Source: Bradyrhizobium forestalis (GTDB lineage: Bacteria > Pseudomonadota > Alphaproteobacteria > Rhizobiales > Xanthobacteraceae). From it: 64,000 nucleotides of DNA. A program made the translations under genes and the position numbers. How positions within the stretch are numbered: the stretch's first letter is position 1; each line of letters starts with the position of its first letter. The stretch is taken from positions 124,001 to 188,000 of the forward strand of contig NZ_PGVG01000008.1 of assembly GCF_002795245.1 (NCBI RefSeq), read 5' to 3'. The notes beneath the pieces are model-generated. The model made no database searches, had not been told where the DNA came from, and saw nothing but the letters and a program-made list of their open reading frames with translations. Shown here piece by piece: positions 26,911 through 35,811 of this stretch.

Positions 26911-27020
26911 GTGTCATCGCCCGGCTTGTCCGGGCGATCCAGTACTCCGCGGCGGAGATTGCGTGAACCAATGACGGCCGCGGAGCCCTGGATGCCCCGG
27001 TCAAGCCGGGGCATGACAGC
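26911..27020. repeat. palindromic repeat, CGGCTTGACCGGG family
   Basis: Arms GTGTCATCGCCCGGCTTGTC and GGTCAAGCCGGGGCATGACA are imperfect inverted copies; inner AGTACTCCGCGGC / GCCGCGGAGCCCT. The same family as 16298-16402. Confidence 0.7.
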
Positions 27021-27083
27021 GGAGGGTGGGTAGCAACGTGCACGCCTCACCGCGTCATGATCTCGCTGCCGCCATGACTCGCC

Positions 27084-27437
27084 TCACCGCGACACGTGCG
27101 CCGACACGGTCAGCCATGTCCCATCGATCTTCGCCCAGCAATCGGTGTACCGCCCCGTCGCCTGCTGGCCATCACCCGTGGTGTAGCTGGTCGCGGCATG
27201 GATGATGGCGAAGTCGCCCATGATGCGGATGATGACGTCGTGCGCGTGCAGATTGCGGATCGCGATCGGCCGCGCCGTCTGCTCCAGGAAAGCGGCGCGG
27301 TCGACCAGCGTCTTGTCGGGATTGGAGCAGTAGAATTCCGGGGCCAGGATCTCGCCGAAGCGCTTGACGTCGCAGTTCTGCACGGAAGCGACATAGTCGC
27401 GGTTGAGCGCGGTGAGTTGTTCGAGGTCGTTGCTCAT
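27084..27437 (-). CDS. NTF2-like (SnoaL/DUF4440) protein
   Basis: A 117-residue cone-shaped alpha/beta barrel protein. Pattern: an N-terminal helix (LEQLTALNRDYVASVQ), the segment FGEILAPEFYCSNPD, then AIIHAATSYTTGDGQ and GRYTDCWAKIDGTWLTVSAH. These proteins are small ligand-binding or ketosteroid-isomerase-like enzymes with highly varied roles. It lies close to the second amidase gene on the same strand, with two repeats between. Confidence 0.8.
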   Translation of the reverse strand: MSNDLEQLTALNRDYVASVQNCDVKRFGEILAPEFYCSNPDKTLVDRAAFLEQTARPIAIRNLHAHDVIIRIMGDFAIIHAATSYTTGDGQQATGRYTDCWAKIDGTWLTVSAHVSR

Positions 27438-27453
27438 TGTGTTTCCTCCTCCC

Positions 27454-27490
27454 TGTCATTCCGGGGCGCGCGAAGCGCGAACCCGGAATC
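27454..27490. repeat. half copy of the GTCATTCCGGGG repeat
   Basis: CTGTCATTCCGGGGCGCGCG followed by AAGCGCGAACCCGGAATC matches the left half of the element at 21888, without the right half. It is directly followed by a copy of another family at 27508. Confidence 0.6.
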
Positions 27491-27507
27491 ACGAAATTGT
27501 TTTGCTC

Positions 27508-27588
27508 CGTCATTGCGAGCGGAGCGAAGCAATCCAGAAATGTCTCCGCGGATGCAACCTGGATTGCTTCGCTCCGCTCGCAATGACG
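27508..27588. repeat. inverted repeat CGTCATTGCGAGCG / CGCTCGCAATGACG
   Basis: Second copy of the 81-bp element at 13503, with the same outer arms, the same GCAATCCAG / TGGATTGC inner arms and a different loop. It lies just after the stop of the amidase gene at 27595. Confidence 0.75.
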
Positions 27589-27594
27589 AGAAGG

Positions 27595-29067
27595 CTAATC
27601 ACTGAATAATGGCGGCGGCACGAATCCGCCGAACTCCCGCTCGATCAGCTCGGCCAGCTTGAGCGGTGTGCGGTCCTCGAGGAAGGGCCCAACGATCTGC
27701 ACGCCGACCGGCAGGCCGTCCTTCGACAGGCCGAGAGGAACGGCCGTTGCCGGCAGGCCCGGCAACGTCGCAATGCCCGGCCAGGCGAGCTGGTCGGAAT
27801 AAGGATAGTCCTTGCCGTCGATGCTGATCGTTCGCAGGCGCTGCTCCGGCGAATGGTCATGCGGAAAGGCCGGCGTCGGCATGATCGGGCAAATCACCGC
27901 GTCGAAGCTCTTGAACAGCGCGCGCCATTGCGCACGCAGGCCGGCGCGGGCGCCGGCGTCGAGCACCCAGGCGCGGTGGCTCTCAGTGATGCCGCGCAAT
28001 CGCTCCGCACCGAGGCTGCGATCCTCAGGCGAAAGCTGGCTCGCTCTGGCTTGCGCATCCGCAAGCTCGTCCGGCAGGAAGAACGCGCCGAGGAAGCCCA
28101 GCAGCATGCGCATGTAAAGCCGCGACGTCGCCGCAAAGTCCGGGAGCTGGCCGCTCTCGCGCGCGATCGTCACGCCGGCCTTCGGCAGATCGGTCGCGAG
28201 CTTGTCGATCGCGCCGCGGACGTCCCGGTCGGTCGGCAGCAGCGGATGGCTGTCGATCACCAGGACGCGAAAATCCCGCAGCGACTGATGCCGCGCAGCA
28301 GGCAAATCGAGCTTGTAGGCGACGCCGGCATCGAGCGGATCCGGTCCGGCCATGACGTCGAGCAGCAAGGAGAGATCCGCAGCGGTGCGTGCCATCGGGC
28401 CGATGACGGCGAGGTCGCCCTCGCGAGGAATGGCTGGAAACGGCGGCGGGGTCTCGCCACGCGCCGCGCAGAGATTGATGGTCGGCTTGTGGGCGAAGAT
28501 GCCGCAATGAAAGGCCGGCACCCGCAGGGAGCCTCCGATGTCGGAGCCGGTGGCGAGCGCGCAATAGCCCGCGGCGAGGGCTGCCGACGATCCTCCGGAG
28601 GATCCACCCGGTGTGCGGCCGAGATCATAGGGGTTGTTGGTAGTGCCGTAGATGTCGTTGTAGCTCTGCCAGTCGCCGAGGCCGACCGGCACGTTGGTCT
28701 TGCCGAGGATCACGCCGCCGGCCTGCTTGATGCGGGCCACCGCCAGCGCGTCCTCCACAGGCTTGAAATCCTTCTGCGGCACGAACCCCCAGGTCGTCGG
28801 CAGGCCGGCGATGTTGAAGGATTCCTTGATCGTCGTGGGCAGGCCGAGCAGCGGCTTGCGCTCACCGCGCGCCAATGCAGCATCCGCCTCGCGCGCGGCG
28901 CCGAGCGCGCGATCGAAATCCCGGACGCAGATCGCGTTGATCTTGCCGTCGTGACGCTCGATACGGGCGATCGCGTCCTGCGCGAGCTCGACCGCGGAGA
29001 CCTTCTTCGCGTTCAATGCGGCCGCCAGCTCGACCGCACTCTTGAAACTCCATTCCGATTTGGCCAC
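27595..29067 (-). CDS. amidase-signature hydrolase, second copy
   Basis: A 490-residue amidase. K81 (TIKESFN), GGSSGGS (154-160) and nucleophile S180 in GSDIGGSLR. A GTG at 29067 is taken as the start because GGGAG lies at proper distance and the product begins VAKSEWSFKSAVELAAAL; the upstream frame is repeat sequence. It is not coupled to a GatC/AtzG-like protein, unlike the amidase at 7352. Sequence resembles general amide hydrolases with hydrophobic substrates. Neighbours give no clear substrate. Confidence 0.9.
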   Translation of the reverse strand: MAKSEWSFKSAVELAAALNAKKVSAVELAQDAIARIERHDGKINAICVRDFDRALGAAREADAALARGERKPLLGLPTTIKESFNIAGLPTTWGFVPQKDFKPVEDALAVARIKQAGGVILGKTNVPVGLGDWQSYNDIYGTTNNPYDLGRTPGGSSGGSSAALAAGYCALATGSDIGGSLRVPAFHCGIFAHKPTINLCAARGETPPPFPAIPREGDLAVIGPMARTAADLSLLLDVMAGPDPLDAGVAYKLDLPAARHQSLRDFRVLVIDSHPLLPTDRDVRGAIDKLATDLPKAGVTIARESGQLPDFAATSRLYMRMLLGFLGAFFLPDELADAQARASQLSPEDRSLGAERLRGITESHRAWVLDAGARAGLRAQWRALFKSFDAVICPIMPTPAFPHDHSPEQRLRTISIDGKDYPYSDQLAWPGIATLPGLPATAVPLGLSKDGLPVGVQIVGPFLEDRTPLKLAELIEREFGGFVPPPLFSD

Positions 29068-29191
29068 GGCGCGTCTCCCGCTCTGGTTGTCGGAGGATGA
29101 TGCGCAGTTTGGCCGAATGCTGCAACCGCTGTTTGATCGCGATTGCCATGCCTGGCTGCTGGTCATCGGGGAGATCCAACAACAAAGCCGG

Positions 29192-29295
29192 TGCATCGCC
29201 CGGCTTGACCGGGCGATCCAGTACTCCGTGACAGCAGTGATAGAGCCGATGGGCCGCGGCGTACTGGATCGCCCGCCTTCGCGGGCGATGACAGC
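29192..29295. repeat. palindromic repeat, CGGCTTGACCGGG family
   Basis: Arms GCATCGCCCGGCTTGACCGG and GCCCGCCTTCGCGGGCGATG with inner CGATCCAGTACTCCG / CGTACTGGATCG. It lies between the amidase start and the mbfA stop. Confidence 0.7.
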
Positions 29296-29310
29296 GGAAT
29301 GTGACGCGGC

Positions 29311-30282
29311 CTACGCCGCCCCAATCACGATTCCCACCGCCAGCACGATGGCGCCGCCGAGCACGATCTGGAACACGGCCTGGAGGAACGGCGTGTCCAT
29401 GTATCGCGCGCGGATGAAGGCAATCGCCCACAATTCGAAGAACACGACGACGCAGGCGATTCCCGTCGCGATCCAGAACGCGTTCGCCCATGTGTCGGGC
29501 ACGAGATACGGCGCGGTGTGGCCGAGCCCGCCGAGCGTCGTCATTGCGCCGCAGGTGATGCCGCGCAGCCAGGGCGAGCCGCGTCCCGTGAGCGAGCCGT
29601 CGTCGGATAGGGCTTCCGCAAACCCCATGCTGATGCCGGCGCCGATCGAGGCGGCGAGGCCGACGAGAAAGGTTTGCCAGTTCTGGTGCGTGGCGAAGGC
29701 CGCCGCGAACAGCGGCGCCAACGTCGAGACCGAGCCGTCCATCAGGCCGGCGAGGCCCGGCTGCACATATTGCAGCACGAACATCCGCCGCCGCGTGCGG
29801 TCTTCCTCCGCGCGCACGTCAGGCTTGAGGATCTCGTCGGTCAATCTGGCGGCGGTATGCTCGTGGCTCTTCTCGGCTTCGGCGAGGTCGCCGAGCAGCC
29901 GGCGCACGCTGACGTCCTCGGCCTGCTCGGCGGCCTTCGCATAGAAGCGCTCGGCCTCGAGCTCCATGGTCTCGACTTCTCTTCGGATGGTGTCGAGCGG
30001 CAGGTTCTTGGTCAGCCAGATCGGCCGGCGGCGCAGGAAGCCTTTGACGTCCTCGCGGCGGATCGGCGGCAGATGCTGGCCGAAGCGCTGCTCGTACGTC
30101 TCCAGCAGCATGTGACGATGGCCGCGCTCCTCCTCGGCCATCTGCTCGAACAGCTTGGCCGAGTCGGGATAGCGCTCCTTCAGGTCCTCGGCGAAGGTCA
30201 TGTAGATGCGGCTGTCCTCCTCCTCGGAGGAGATCGCGACCGCCAGCACCTCGCGCTCGGTCAGATCGGCAAAATTCTTCAC
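29311..30282 (-). CDS. mbfA: membrane-bound ferritin-like iron exporter MbfA
   Basis: A 323-residue protein made of an N-terminal rubrerythrin/ferritin-like di-iron domain (about 8-150; E20, EEERGH at 50-55, AEAEKSHEH at 134-142) and a C-terminal VIT1/CCC1-type membrane domain (about 170-323, beginning [15 protein letters not shown]). In Bradyrhizobium MbfA exports iron and protects against iron and peroxide stress. The start is GTG at 30282 ([12 protein letters not shown]). A consensus promoter with an Irr iron-control element lies directly upstream, so expression should rise when iron is ample. Confidence 0.94.
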   Translation of the reverse strand: MKNFADLTEREVLAVAISSEEEDSRIYMTFAEDLKERYPDSAKLFEQMAEEERGHRHMLLETYEQRFGQHLPPIRREDVKGFLRRRPIWLTKNLPLDTIRREVETMELEAERFYAKAAEQAEDVSVRRLLGDLAEAEKSHEHTAARLTDEILKPDVRAEEDRTRRRMFVLQYVQPGLAGLMDGSVSTLAPLFAAAFATHQNWQTFLVGLAASIGAGISMGFAEALSDDGSLTGRGSPWLRGITCGAMTTLGGLGHTAPYLVPDTWANAFWIATGIACVVVFFELWAIAFIRARYMDTPFLQAVFQIVLGGAIVLAVGIVIGAA

Positions 30283-30297
30283 GACGGCCCTGTCATT

Positions 30298-30318
30298 AGT
30301 TTAGAACTATTCTAAACT
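30298..30318 (-). promoter_or_regulatory. iron control element (Irr-binding ICE) of mbfA
   Basis: TTTAGAACTATTCTAAA at 30300-30316 fits the published ICE consensus TTTRGAAYNRTTCYAAA at every position, and the dyad extends two more base pairs each side. It starts immediately downstream of the -10 box, covering the transcription start, as expected for a site at which Irr represses under low iron. Confidence 0.93.
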
Positions 30319-30346
30319 ATATAGAGCGCGGCCGTTTCCGGGTCAA
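30318..30346 (-). promoter_or_regulatory. sigma-70 promoter of mbfA
   Basis: Read on the minus strand, TTGACC (30346-30341) and TATATA (30323-30318) are 17 bp apart. The -35 box lies 1 bp from the stop codon of the upstream hydrolase gene, so mbfA has its own promoter. Confidence 0.8.
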
Positions 30347-30347
30347 A

Positions 30348-31496
30348 TCAGGCCGTGCCAGCCTCTGCGAGGAAATCCAGTAGCAACCGGCTCACCTCAG
30401 CCGGCTGTTCCTGCTGCACCCAATGGCCGGCGCCGTCGACGAGATGGCAGCCGAGCATCTTCGTGCATGCGCGCGCCTGCATCGTCTCGAACACGCCCGG
30501 ACGCTGATAAGTGCCCCAATCCTGCTTGCCCGAGATGAAGCAGGAGGGCACGTCGATGCTGCGGCCGGCAAACAATTGCAGCTCGTTGTTGAAAGCGCCC
30601 GAGGTGCCGCAACGATACCATTGCAGCCCGCCCTGGAATCCGGTGCGGCCATATTCGGCACTGTAGTAAGCGAGCTCGCGCTCCGGCAGCCACTGATTGG
30701 CGGCGACTACGGCCGGCGACGGCATTTCCTTCGCAACCGTCTCGGCCATGGTCTCGTTCAGGTCCATCACGTAATAGGTCGGCAGCTTCGCCAGCTCGCC
30801 CGCCGACCACGATTCGAGCGGATACGGCTTGTTCCCGGTCCAGTCCGCGCTCTTGTGATGATAATAGGCGCGCAGGAAATCATGCAGGCCCTGTGGCGCA
30901 CGGTGCATGTCGGCGTTCGCCTCGCGCGTCGCGTAGTACCATTGATAGTGTTTTCGCGGCCGCGGTAGCGCGGCGAGCTCGCGATGAACAGGATCTTCGG
31001 CCGGCGGCTTTGCCGGCCCATCGACGGTGCCAAACGGCAGCGGCGGCGGTCCGCCGAACGGCGCGCTCATCATCGTCACCGAACGAAACACGTCAGGCCG
31101 GATCAAGGCGCACCAGGCCGCAACCGGGCTACCGAAATCGTGCCCGACCACATCGGCCTGCCTGTAGCCGAACGCCGACACCAGGCCGAGCGCATCACGC
31201 ACGAGATTGAACAGCGAGAAGGGCCCGAGATCACCGTCATACTCCGCACGCCATCCCGTCGTGCGTCCATAGCCGCGCTGGTCCGGCGCGATCACGTGAT
31301 AGCCGGCCGCGGCGAGCGCCGGCATCACCTTGCGCCAGGAGAACGCCAGCTCCGGAAAACCGTGCAGCAAGAGGATGCAGGGCCGGCCCCTGGTCTCGAA
31401 GCCGGCCTCCAGCACATGCATGCGCAGACCGTTGATGCCGTCGACATAGCGCGAACGGATTCCGGCGGGCAGCGGGATGTCGGGGAGCGCGGTCAT
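30348..31496 (-). CDS. alpha/beta hydrolase, epoxide hydrolase-like
   Basis: A 382-residue alpha/beta-fold enzyme. HGFPELAFSW (45-54) gives the oxyanion hole, GHDFGS has the Asp nucleophile (D120) of the epoxide hydrolase/haloalkane dehalogenase group, and GAGHW near the C-terminus carries the His. The long cap region (about 150-290) is larger than usual. Two ATGs lie in tandem; the second (31496) is better spaced from GGAGGA. Probable reaction: hydrolysis of an epoxide or related ether. It lies upstream of mbfA on the same strand, but mbfA has its own promoter. Confidence 0.87.
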   Translation of the reverse strand: MTALPDIPLPAGIRSRYVDGINGLRMHVLEAGFETRGRPCILLLHGFPELAFSWRKVMPALAAAGYHVIAPDQRGYGRTTGWRAEYDGDLGPFSLFNLVRDALGLVSAFGYRQADVVGHDFGSPVAAWCALIRPDVFRSVTMMSAPFGGPPPLPFGTVDGPAKPPAEDPVHRELAALPRPRKHYQWYYATREANADMHRAPQGLHDFLRAYYHHKSADWTGNKPYPLESWSAGELAKLPTYYVMDLNETMAETVAKEMPSPAVVAANQWLPERELAYYSAEYGRTGFQGGLQWYRCGTSGAFNNELQLFAGRSIDVPSCFISGKQDWGTYQRPGVFETMQARACTKMLGCHLVDGAGHWVQQEQPAEVSRLLLDFLAEAGTA

Positions 31497-31516
31497 CATT
31501 TCCTCCGTGGGCGTCT

Positions 31517-31682
31517 CTTACCCTCCCCTGGAGGGGGAGGGTCGATCGCGCGAAGCGCGAGCGGGGTGGGGTGATCTCTCAACACTGGCAGTTTCAACGA
31601 GGAGAGACCGTCACCCCACCTCGGTTCGCATTCCGCTGCGCTGCATGCGAACCGATCCTCCCCCTCCAGGGGAGGATGGGAG
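31517..31682. repeat. palindromic repeat, TACCCTCCCC-TGGA-GGGGGAGGG family
   Basis: Same left arm as 19697 over more than 50 bp, diverging in the middle. The right arm is TCCTCCCCCTCCAGGGGAGG. It lies between the epoxide hydrolase-like and MBL genes. Confidence 0.75.
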
Positions 31683-31705
31683 TTCGCGGCGCGAGCCGCA
31701 CTAGA

Positions 31706-32575
31706 CTAAACCATCTCACACACGAATCCGTTGCCCTTGCGCCGGATCTTCCCCACCGACGGCGAGGGAAAATGCGCGGTGCAGCACAGTGTGTCGGTGT
31801 CGCAATAGCGGTCCAGGAAGCTGCGGCGCGTCGCGGCTGCCTTGGCCGGGTCGATGTCGAATTTGATCGACAGCTCCGGATAGAGCGTCTGCAACGGCGA
31901 ATGCATGAGGTCGCCGGAGAATACCGCATCGTCCTTGCCGCGGCCCATCGTGATGGCGATATGACCCGGCGTGTGGCCCGGTGTCGGCAGGATGCGGACG
32001 TGATCGCCGATTGCATGGTCGTTGCCGACGAGCTCATGGCGCCCCGCCTCGACCACCGGCAGCACGCTATCGGCGAAAGGCGGGATCTCCGCCTTCGCAT
32101 TCTGTGCGGTCCAATGGTCGAATTCCTGCTTGGCGAAGATGTAACGCGCCTTCGGGAAGGTCGGGACCCAGCGGCCGTTCTCCAGCCGGGTGTTCCAGCC
32201 GACGTGGTCGACATGCAGATGCGTGCACATCACGAAATCGATGTCATCGACCGAGAACCCCGCGGCGCTGAGACCGCGCAAATAAGTGTCGTCGGTCTTC
32301 ATGTTCCATTTCGGCCGATTGGGGCGCGGCTTGTCGTTGCCGATGCAGCTGTCGACCAGGATGGTATGGTGCGGCGTCTTCACCACGTAGGACTGGAAGC
32401 ACAGCAGCAGCACGTCGTCATCGTCGAGTGCGTTGGCCTGCCGCATCCACGCCCGGTTCTCGGCCAGCACTTCCGCCGTCAGTCCCGGCAGCATCTCCAG
32501 CGCCGGCACGAACGAGGTTTCCTGCTCGATGACGCGATGGATGGTGAGATCGCCGACCGAGAGTTTCAGGCTCAT
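31706..32575 (-). CDS. MBL-fold metallo-hydrolase, copy 1
   Basis: A 289-residue metallo-beta-lactamase-fold hydrolase. The zinc motif is THLHVDHVGWNT (H119, H121, D123, H124), and further ligands are in PTPGHTPGHIAI and FSGDLMHSP. AAGGAG precedes the ATG. It resembles the AttM/lactonase-like group, but acyl-homoserine-lactone activity cannot be claimed from this. It is a paralogue of the gene at 34319. The GST gene at 32592 is 16 bp upstream on the same strand, so the two are probably co-transcribed. Confidence 0.9.
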   Translation of the reverse strand: MSLKLSVGDLTIHRVIEQETSFVPALEMLPGLTAEVLAENRAWMRQANALDDDDVLLLCFQSYVVKTPHHTILVDSCIGNDKPRPNRPKWNMKTDDTYLRGLSAAGFSVDDIDFVMCTHLHVDHVGWNTRLENGRWVPTFPKARYIFAKQEFDHWTAQNAKAEIPPFADSVLPVVEAGRHELVGNDHAIGDHVRILPTPGHTPGHIAITMGRGKDDAVFSGDLMHSPLQTLYPELSIKFDIDPAKAAATRRSFLDRYCDTDTLCCTAHFPSPSVGKIRRKGNGFVCEMV

Positions 32576-32591
32576 GGACGCTCCTTGCGGG

Positions 32592-33203
32592 TTACGCCGC
32601 CGGCGGCACCGAGATCTTCACCGAGGGCCGCTCCAGCATCTTCTGGTGGAAGGCATCGAGCTTCGGATAGGCCTTGCGCCAGCCGCAATCGGCGAAGCGG
32701 AAGTCGGCATAGCCGAGCACGCAAACGAGCCCGATCTGCGAGATGTCGAACGGGCCGTTCAGCACCTCCGGCATGTTCTCGAAGCGCGCCATGCCGGTCC
32801 AGGCCCGGTTCCAGTGGTCGTCCGACCAGGCCTGCCATTGCAGCCCCTGCGGCCGCACCATCTTCTCGTAGCGGCACAGCAGCATGGAATCGAGCATGCC
32901 GTTGATCAGCGAGTGGTTGGTCTTGGCCTTCCAGCGCCGCGGACCATAGTCCGGGATCAGGCCGCCGCCGGCCATCTCGTTGAGATATTCGACGATGACG
33001 TAGGAGTCCAAAATCACGTCGCCGTCATTGGTGATCAGCACCGGCAGCTTCTTCAGCGGCGTGATCTTCGAATAGTCCTCGTTGGCCGTGCCCGGCGCGA
33101 CGGTTGCGGGCACGAGCTCGATCTTGTCGATCAGCCCGAGCTCGATCGCGGCGATGCGCACCTTGCGGGCGAAGGGCGAGGCGGGGGAGAAGGTGAGCTT
33201 CAT
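32592..33203 (-). CDS. glutathione S-transferase family protein
   Basis: A 203-residue two-domain GST. The thioredoxin-like N-domain begins MKLTFSPASPFARKVRIAAI, with the glutathione-contact segments KKLPVLI and VILDSYVIVEYL (Ser replaces the common E/Q-S). The helical C-domain follows from about residue 85. The Ser in SPASPFARK is the likely activating residue. It lies in an operon-like array with MBL and FAH-family genes, consistent with aromatic or halogenated compound breakdown. Confidence 0.88.
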   Translation of the reverse strand: MKLTFSPASPFARKVRIAAIELGLIDKIELVPATVAPGTANEDYSKITPLKKLPVLITNDGDVILDSYVIVEYLNEMAGGGLIPDYGPRRWKAKTNHSLINGMLDSMLLCRYEKMVRPQGLQWQAWSDDHWNRAWTGMARFENMPEVLNGPFDISQIGLVCVLGYADFRFADCGWRKAYPKLDAFHQKMLERPSVKISVPPAA

Positions 33204-33230
33204 CGAAATAACCTCTATCCAGACACACAG

Positions 33231-33377
33231 TCCTCATCCTGAGGAGCGCGCCGCTTGGCGCGTCTCGAAGGATGGACAACGAGGGATGGTCTCTCGTTAC
33301 CCGGCGCGAACGCCGGGTAACTGTGCTTGTGGCGCATCCTTCGAGATGCGCGCGTTGCGCGCTCCTCAGGATGAGGG
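33231..33377. repeat. palindromic repeat, TCCTCATCCTGAGGAGC family
   Basis: Arms CCTCATCCTGAGGAGCGCGC and GCGCGCTCCTCAGGATGAGG are inverted. Inner arms TCTCGAAGGATG / CATCCTTCGAGA and GTTACCCGGCG / CGCCGGGTAAC form further stems. It is the only copy of this family in the window. Confidence 0.75.
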
Positions 33378-33390
33378 CGGAGGGCGCAGC

Positions 33391-34233
33391 TTACGCCGCG
33401 ACGATCTCCTGGCGCTGCTCGCCGAGACCTTCGATGCCGAGCGTGACGACATCGCCGACATTGAGGAAGGTCGGCGGCTTCATGCCCATGCCGACGCCGG
33501 GCGGGGTGCCCGTGGTGACGACGTCGCCGGGCAGCAGCGTCATGAATTGCGAGACGTAGGAGATGCACTTGGCCATGGTGAAGATCATGGTCGCGGTCGA
33601 GCCGGTCTGGCGGCGCTGGCCATTGACGTCGAGCCACATCGACAGATTCTGCACGTCCTTGATCTCGTCCTTGGTGGCGAGCCACGGCCCGAGTGGGCCG
33701 AACGTGTCGTGCGACTTGCCCTTGGTCCACTGGCCCAGGCGCTCGATCTGGAAATTGCGCTCGGAGACGTCGTTGCAGACGCAGTAGCCGGCGACGTGGT
33801 TGAGCGCGTCGGCTTCCGAGACGTATTTCGCACGAGTGCCGATGATCGCGGCAATCTCGACCTCCCAGTCGAGCTTGGTCGAGCCGCGCGGCTTCTCGAC
33901 CGGATCATTCGGGCCGCAGAGCGCCGTGTTCGCCTTGAGGAAGAAGATCGGCTCGGCCGGAATCGGGTTGCCCGTCTCCTTGGCATGGTCGCTGTAGTTG
34001 AGGCCGATCGCCACGAATTTCGAGATGCCGGTGACGGGCGCACCGAACCGCGGCTTGCCGGAGACGGCGGGCAGCGAGGCAGGATCGAGCGCCGCCAGCT
34101 TCTTCAGGGACTCAGGCGAATAGGCCTCGCCGGTGAGGTCCTTCAGATGCGCCGACAGGTCGCGCAACTGGCCGGATCTGTCGATCAGGCCGGGCTTTTC
34201 CGCACCCTTCTCGCCGTAACGAACAAGCTTCAT
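33391..34233 (-). CDS. fumarylacetoacetate hydrolase (FAH) family protein
   Basis: A 280-residue FAH-fold enzyme, which in this family cleaves C-C bonds or tautomerises/decarboxylates 2-oxo acids from aromatic catabolism. Motifs: GISKFVAIGLNYSDHAKETG, the metal-binding LDWEVEIAAIIG, GYCVCNDVSERNFQ, and the end TLLPGDVVTTGTPPGVGMGM. The ATG at 34233 (MKLVRYGEKGAEKPGLID) has GGGAGAG upstream; the longer frame is not homologous. It is flanked by the GST gene and the second MBL gene on the same strand. Confidence 0.9.
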   Translation of the reverse strand: MKLVRYGEKGAEKPGLIDRSGQLRDLSAHLKDLTGEAYSPESLKKLAALDPASLPAVSGKPRFGAPVTGISKFVAIGLNYSDHAKETGNPIPAEPIFFLKANTALCGPNDPVEKPRGSTKLDWEVEIAAIIGTRAKYVSEADALNHVAGYCVCNDVSERNFQIERLGQWTKGKSHDTFGPLGPWLATKDEIKDVQNLSMWLDVNGQRRQTGSTATMIFTMAKCISYVSQFMTLLPGDVVTTGTPPGVGMGMKPPTFLNVGDVVTLGIEGLGEQRQEIVAA

Positions 34234-34318
34234 TCTCGTCTCTCCCTGGAGATTGGACCGATCGGTTAATAGCTTCATGGAACAGGGCGGCAGGAAATTC
34301 AACCGCTCAAAACAGAGA

Positions 34319-35167
34319 TCACCCCAGCGCTACAAACCTGAACGCGTTCCCGTCCCGCCTGATATGTCCCGCCGAAAAGTGCCCGCCGATCACCAGCGTC
34401 GGCGTGTCGGCAAACCGGCCGAACAGCGCTGCCCGCGTCGCGGCCGATTGCGCCTGGTCGGAATCGGCGGTCGAGGACCAGTCGAGATGCGCCATCTGGC
34501 AGGGATGATGGGCGACGTCGCCGGTGAGCAGGCCCTGTTCGCCGTCAGACTGGATGAGGATGCTCATATGGCCGGGGCTGTGGCCCGGGGTCGGGATCAT
34601 GCTGATTTCCTCGCAGAGCCGGTGGTCGCTGGGAATCAAATCGGCCCTGCCGGCATCGACGATCGGCTGCACCGAATCATTGAACACCGCCGCCTTGTCC
34701 GGCTCCGTCGAATGGTCGCGCCAGTGCTCGTATTCGGTCCTGCCGAAAGCGTAGCGCGCCTTCGGAAAGGTCGGCATCCATTTGCCATCGACCAGCTTCG
34801 TGTTCCAGCCGACATGATCGACATGGAGATGCGTGCACAGCACGGTGTCGATGCTGTCGGGCGGAAAGCCGGCCGCCGTCATGGTCTCCAGAAATGGCGT
34901 GCTGCGGTTGTTCCAGGTCGGGACGCTGCGGCCCTGCTTGTCGTTGCCAAGGCCGGTATCGACCACGATGCGCTTGCCTTGCGTCTCCACCACCAGCGAA
35001 TGGATCGACATTTTCAGCCGGCCTTCTTCAGTGGCGTAATGCGGGATGAGCCAGGGCAGCTTGCGGATTTCCTCGTTGGTCGCGAGCGGCAGGATGAAAC
35101 GGGTCGAGCCGACCGTCTCCAATTCCACCACCTTTGTGATTTTGACCCTGCCCACCTTCCAATGCAT
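34319..35167 (-). CDS. MBL-fold metallo-hydrolase, copy 2
   Basis: A 282-residue paralogue of the protein at 31706. The motif THLHVDHVGWNT is identical (H113, H115, D117, H118); others are PTPGHSPGHMSI and LLTGDVAHHP. The start ATG at 35167 is chosen because GGGAAGG lies 8 bases before it; the frame runs on to 35227. It ends 85 bp before the FAH-family gene start, same strand. Substrate unknown; lactone hydrolysis would fit the neighbours. Confidence 0.9.
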   Translation of the reverse strand: MHWKVGRVKITKVVELETVGSTRFILPLATNEEIRKLPWLIPHYATEEGRLKMSIHSLVVETQGKRIVVDTGLGNDKQGRSVPTWNNRSTPFLETMTAAGFPPDSIDTVLCTHLHVDHVGWNTKLVDGKWMPTFPKARYAFGRTEYEHWRDHSTEPDKAAVFNDSVQPIVDAGRADLIPSDHRLCEEISMIPTPGHSPGHMSILIQSDGEQGLLTGDVAHHPCQMAHLDWSSTADSDQAQSAATRAALFGRFADTPTLVIGGHFSAGHIRRDGNAFRFVALG

Positions 35168-35304
35168 CCGGCACCTTCCCATGTCTTTTTGGCGCCAAAA
35201 CATGCGTTCTTCCGCCGTCAAGCGCAATGGATCATCTGACGCGATGCGGCGTTATCGCGGGAACCCAGGACAAGACCGAAAAGACAAACCCGAAGAGAGA
35301 GCCA

Positions 35305-35781
35305 ATGCCGGAGCTTACGATTTCCGCTGATAAGGTCGCCTTCATCATCGAGAAGGCGCGCGAATTCGACGTCAAGGAGGCGGGCTCCGATCCGGATTCC
35401 GGCTCCAACCCGAGCGATGACGATGCGGTCGATGTCCTCGACGACGATGGCTCCGACCCTGTCGTCCAAGAGCTCGGAAGCTTCATGATCGCCTTGAACG
35501 AGGACGAGCAGCTCGATCTCGTCGCGTTGACCTGGCTCGGTCGCGGTGACGGCACGATCGAGGATTGGGACGATTTGCGGGCCCGCGCCGTGGAGGCGCG
35601 AGGTGAGTATCGCAGCCCGCGGCGCGAAACGGTGCACTATCTGCTTGGCGAGCCGATGCTGGGCGACCTGCTCGCCAATGGGCTCGCCGAATTCGGCGTC
35701 GACTGGACCGGCGAGCGCCTCACCGCCGATTCCTCCGATCCCAGCGAACGGGACGAGGACGAAGCGACGAAGCAGCGGTGA
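35305..35781 (+). CDS. DUF3775 protein
   Basis: A 158-residue very acidic soluble protein. It begins MPELTISADKVAFIIEKARE, then has an Asp-rich segment (about 33-55, SDPDSGSNPSDDDAVDVLDD) and the DUF3775 body with ALNEDEQLDLVALTWLGRGD and YLLGEPMLGDLLANGL. Function unknown. AGAGAG precedes the ATG. Transcribed alone, between divergent minus-strand genes. Confidence 0.82.
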   Translation: MPELTISADKVAFIIEKAREFDVKEAGSDPDSGSNPSDDDAVDVLDDDGSDPVVQELGSFMIALNEDEQLDLVALTWLGRGDGTIEDWDDLRARAVEARGEYRSPRRETVHYLLGEPMLGDLLANGLAEFGVDWTGERLTADSSDPSERDEDEATKQR

Positions 35782-35811
35782 GATGTTCTCACCTCTGCTC
35801 CACGCTCTCCG

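Noticed and set aside
31706..32575. Naming the MBL proteins as AHL lactonases
   Set aside because: The HxHxDH motif is shared by many MBL families, and nothing in the sequence or neighbours proves quorum-quenching.
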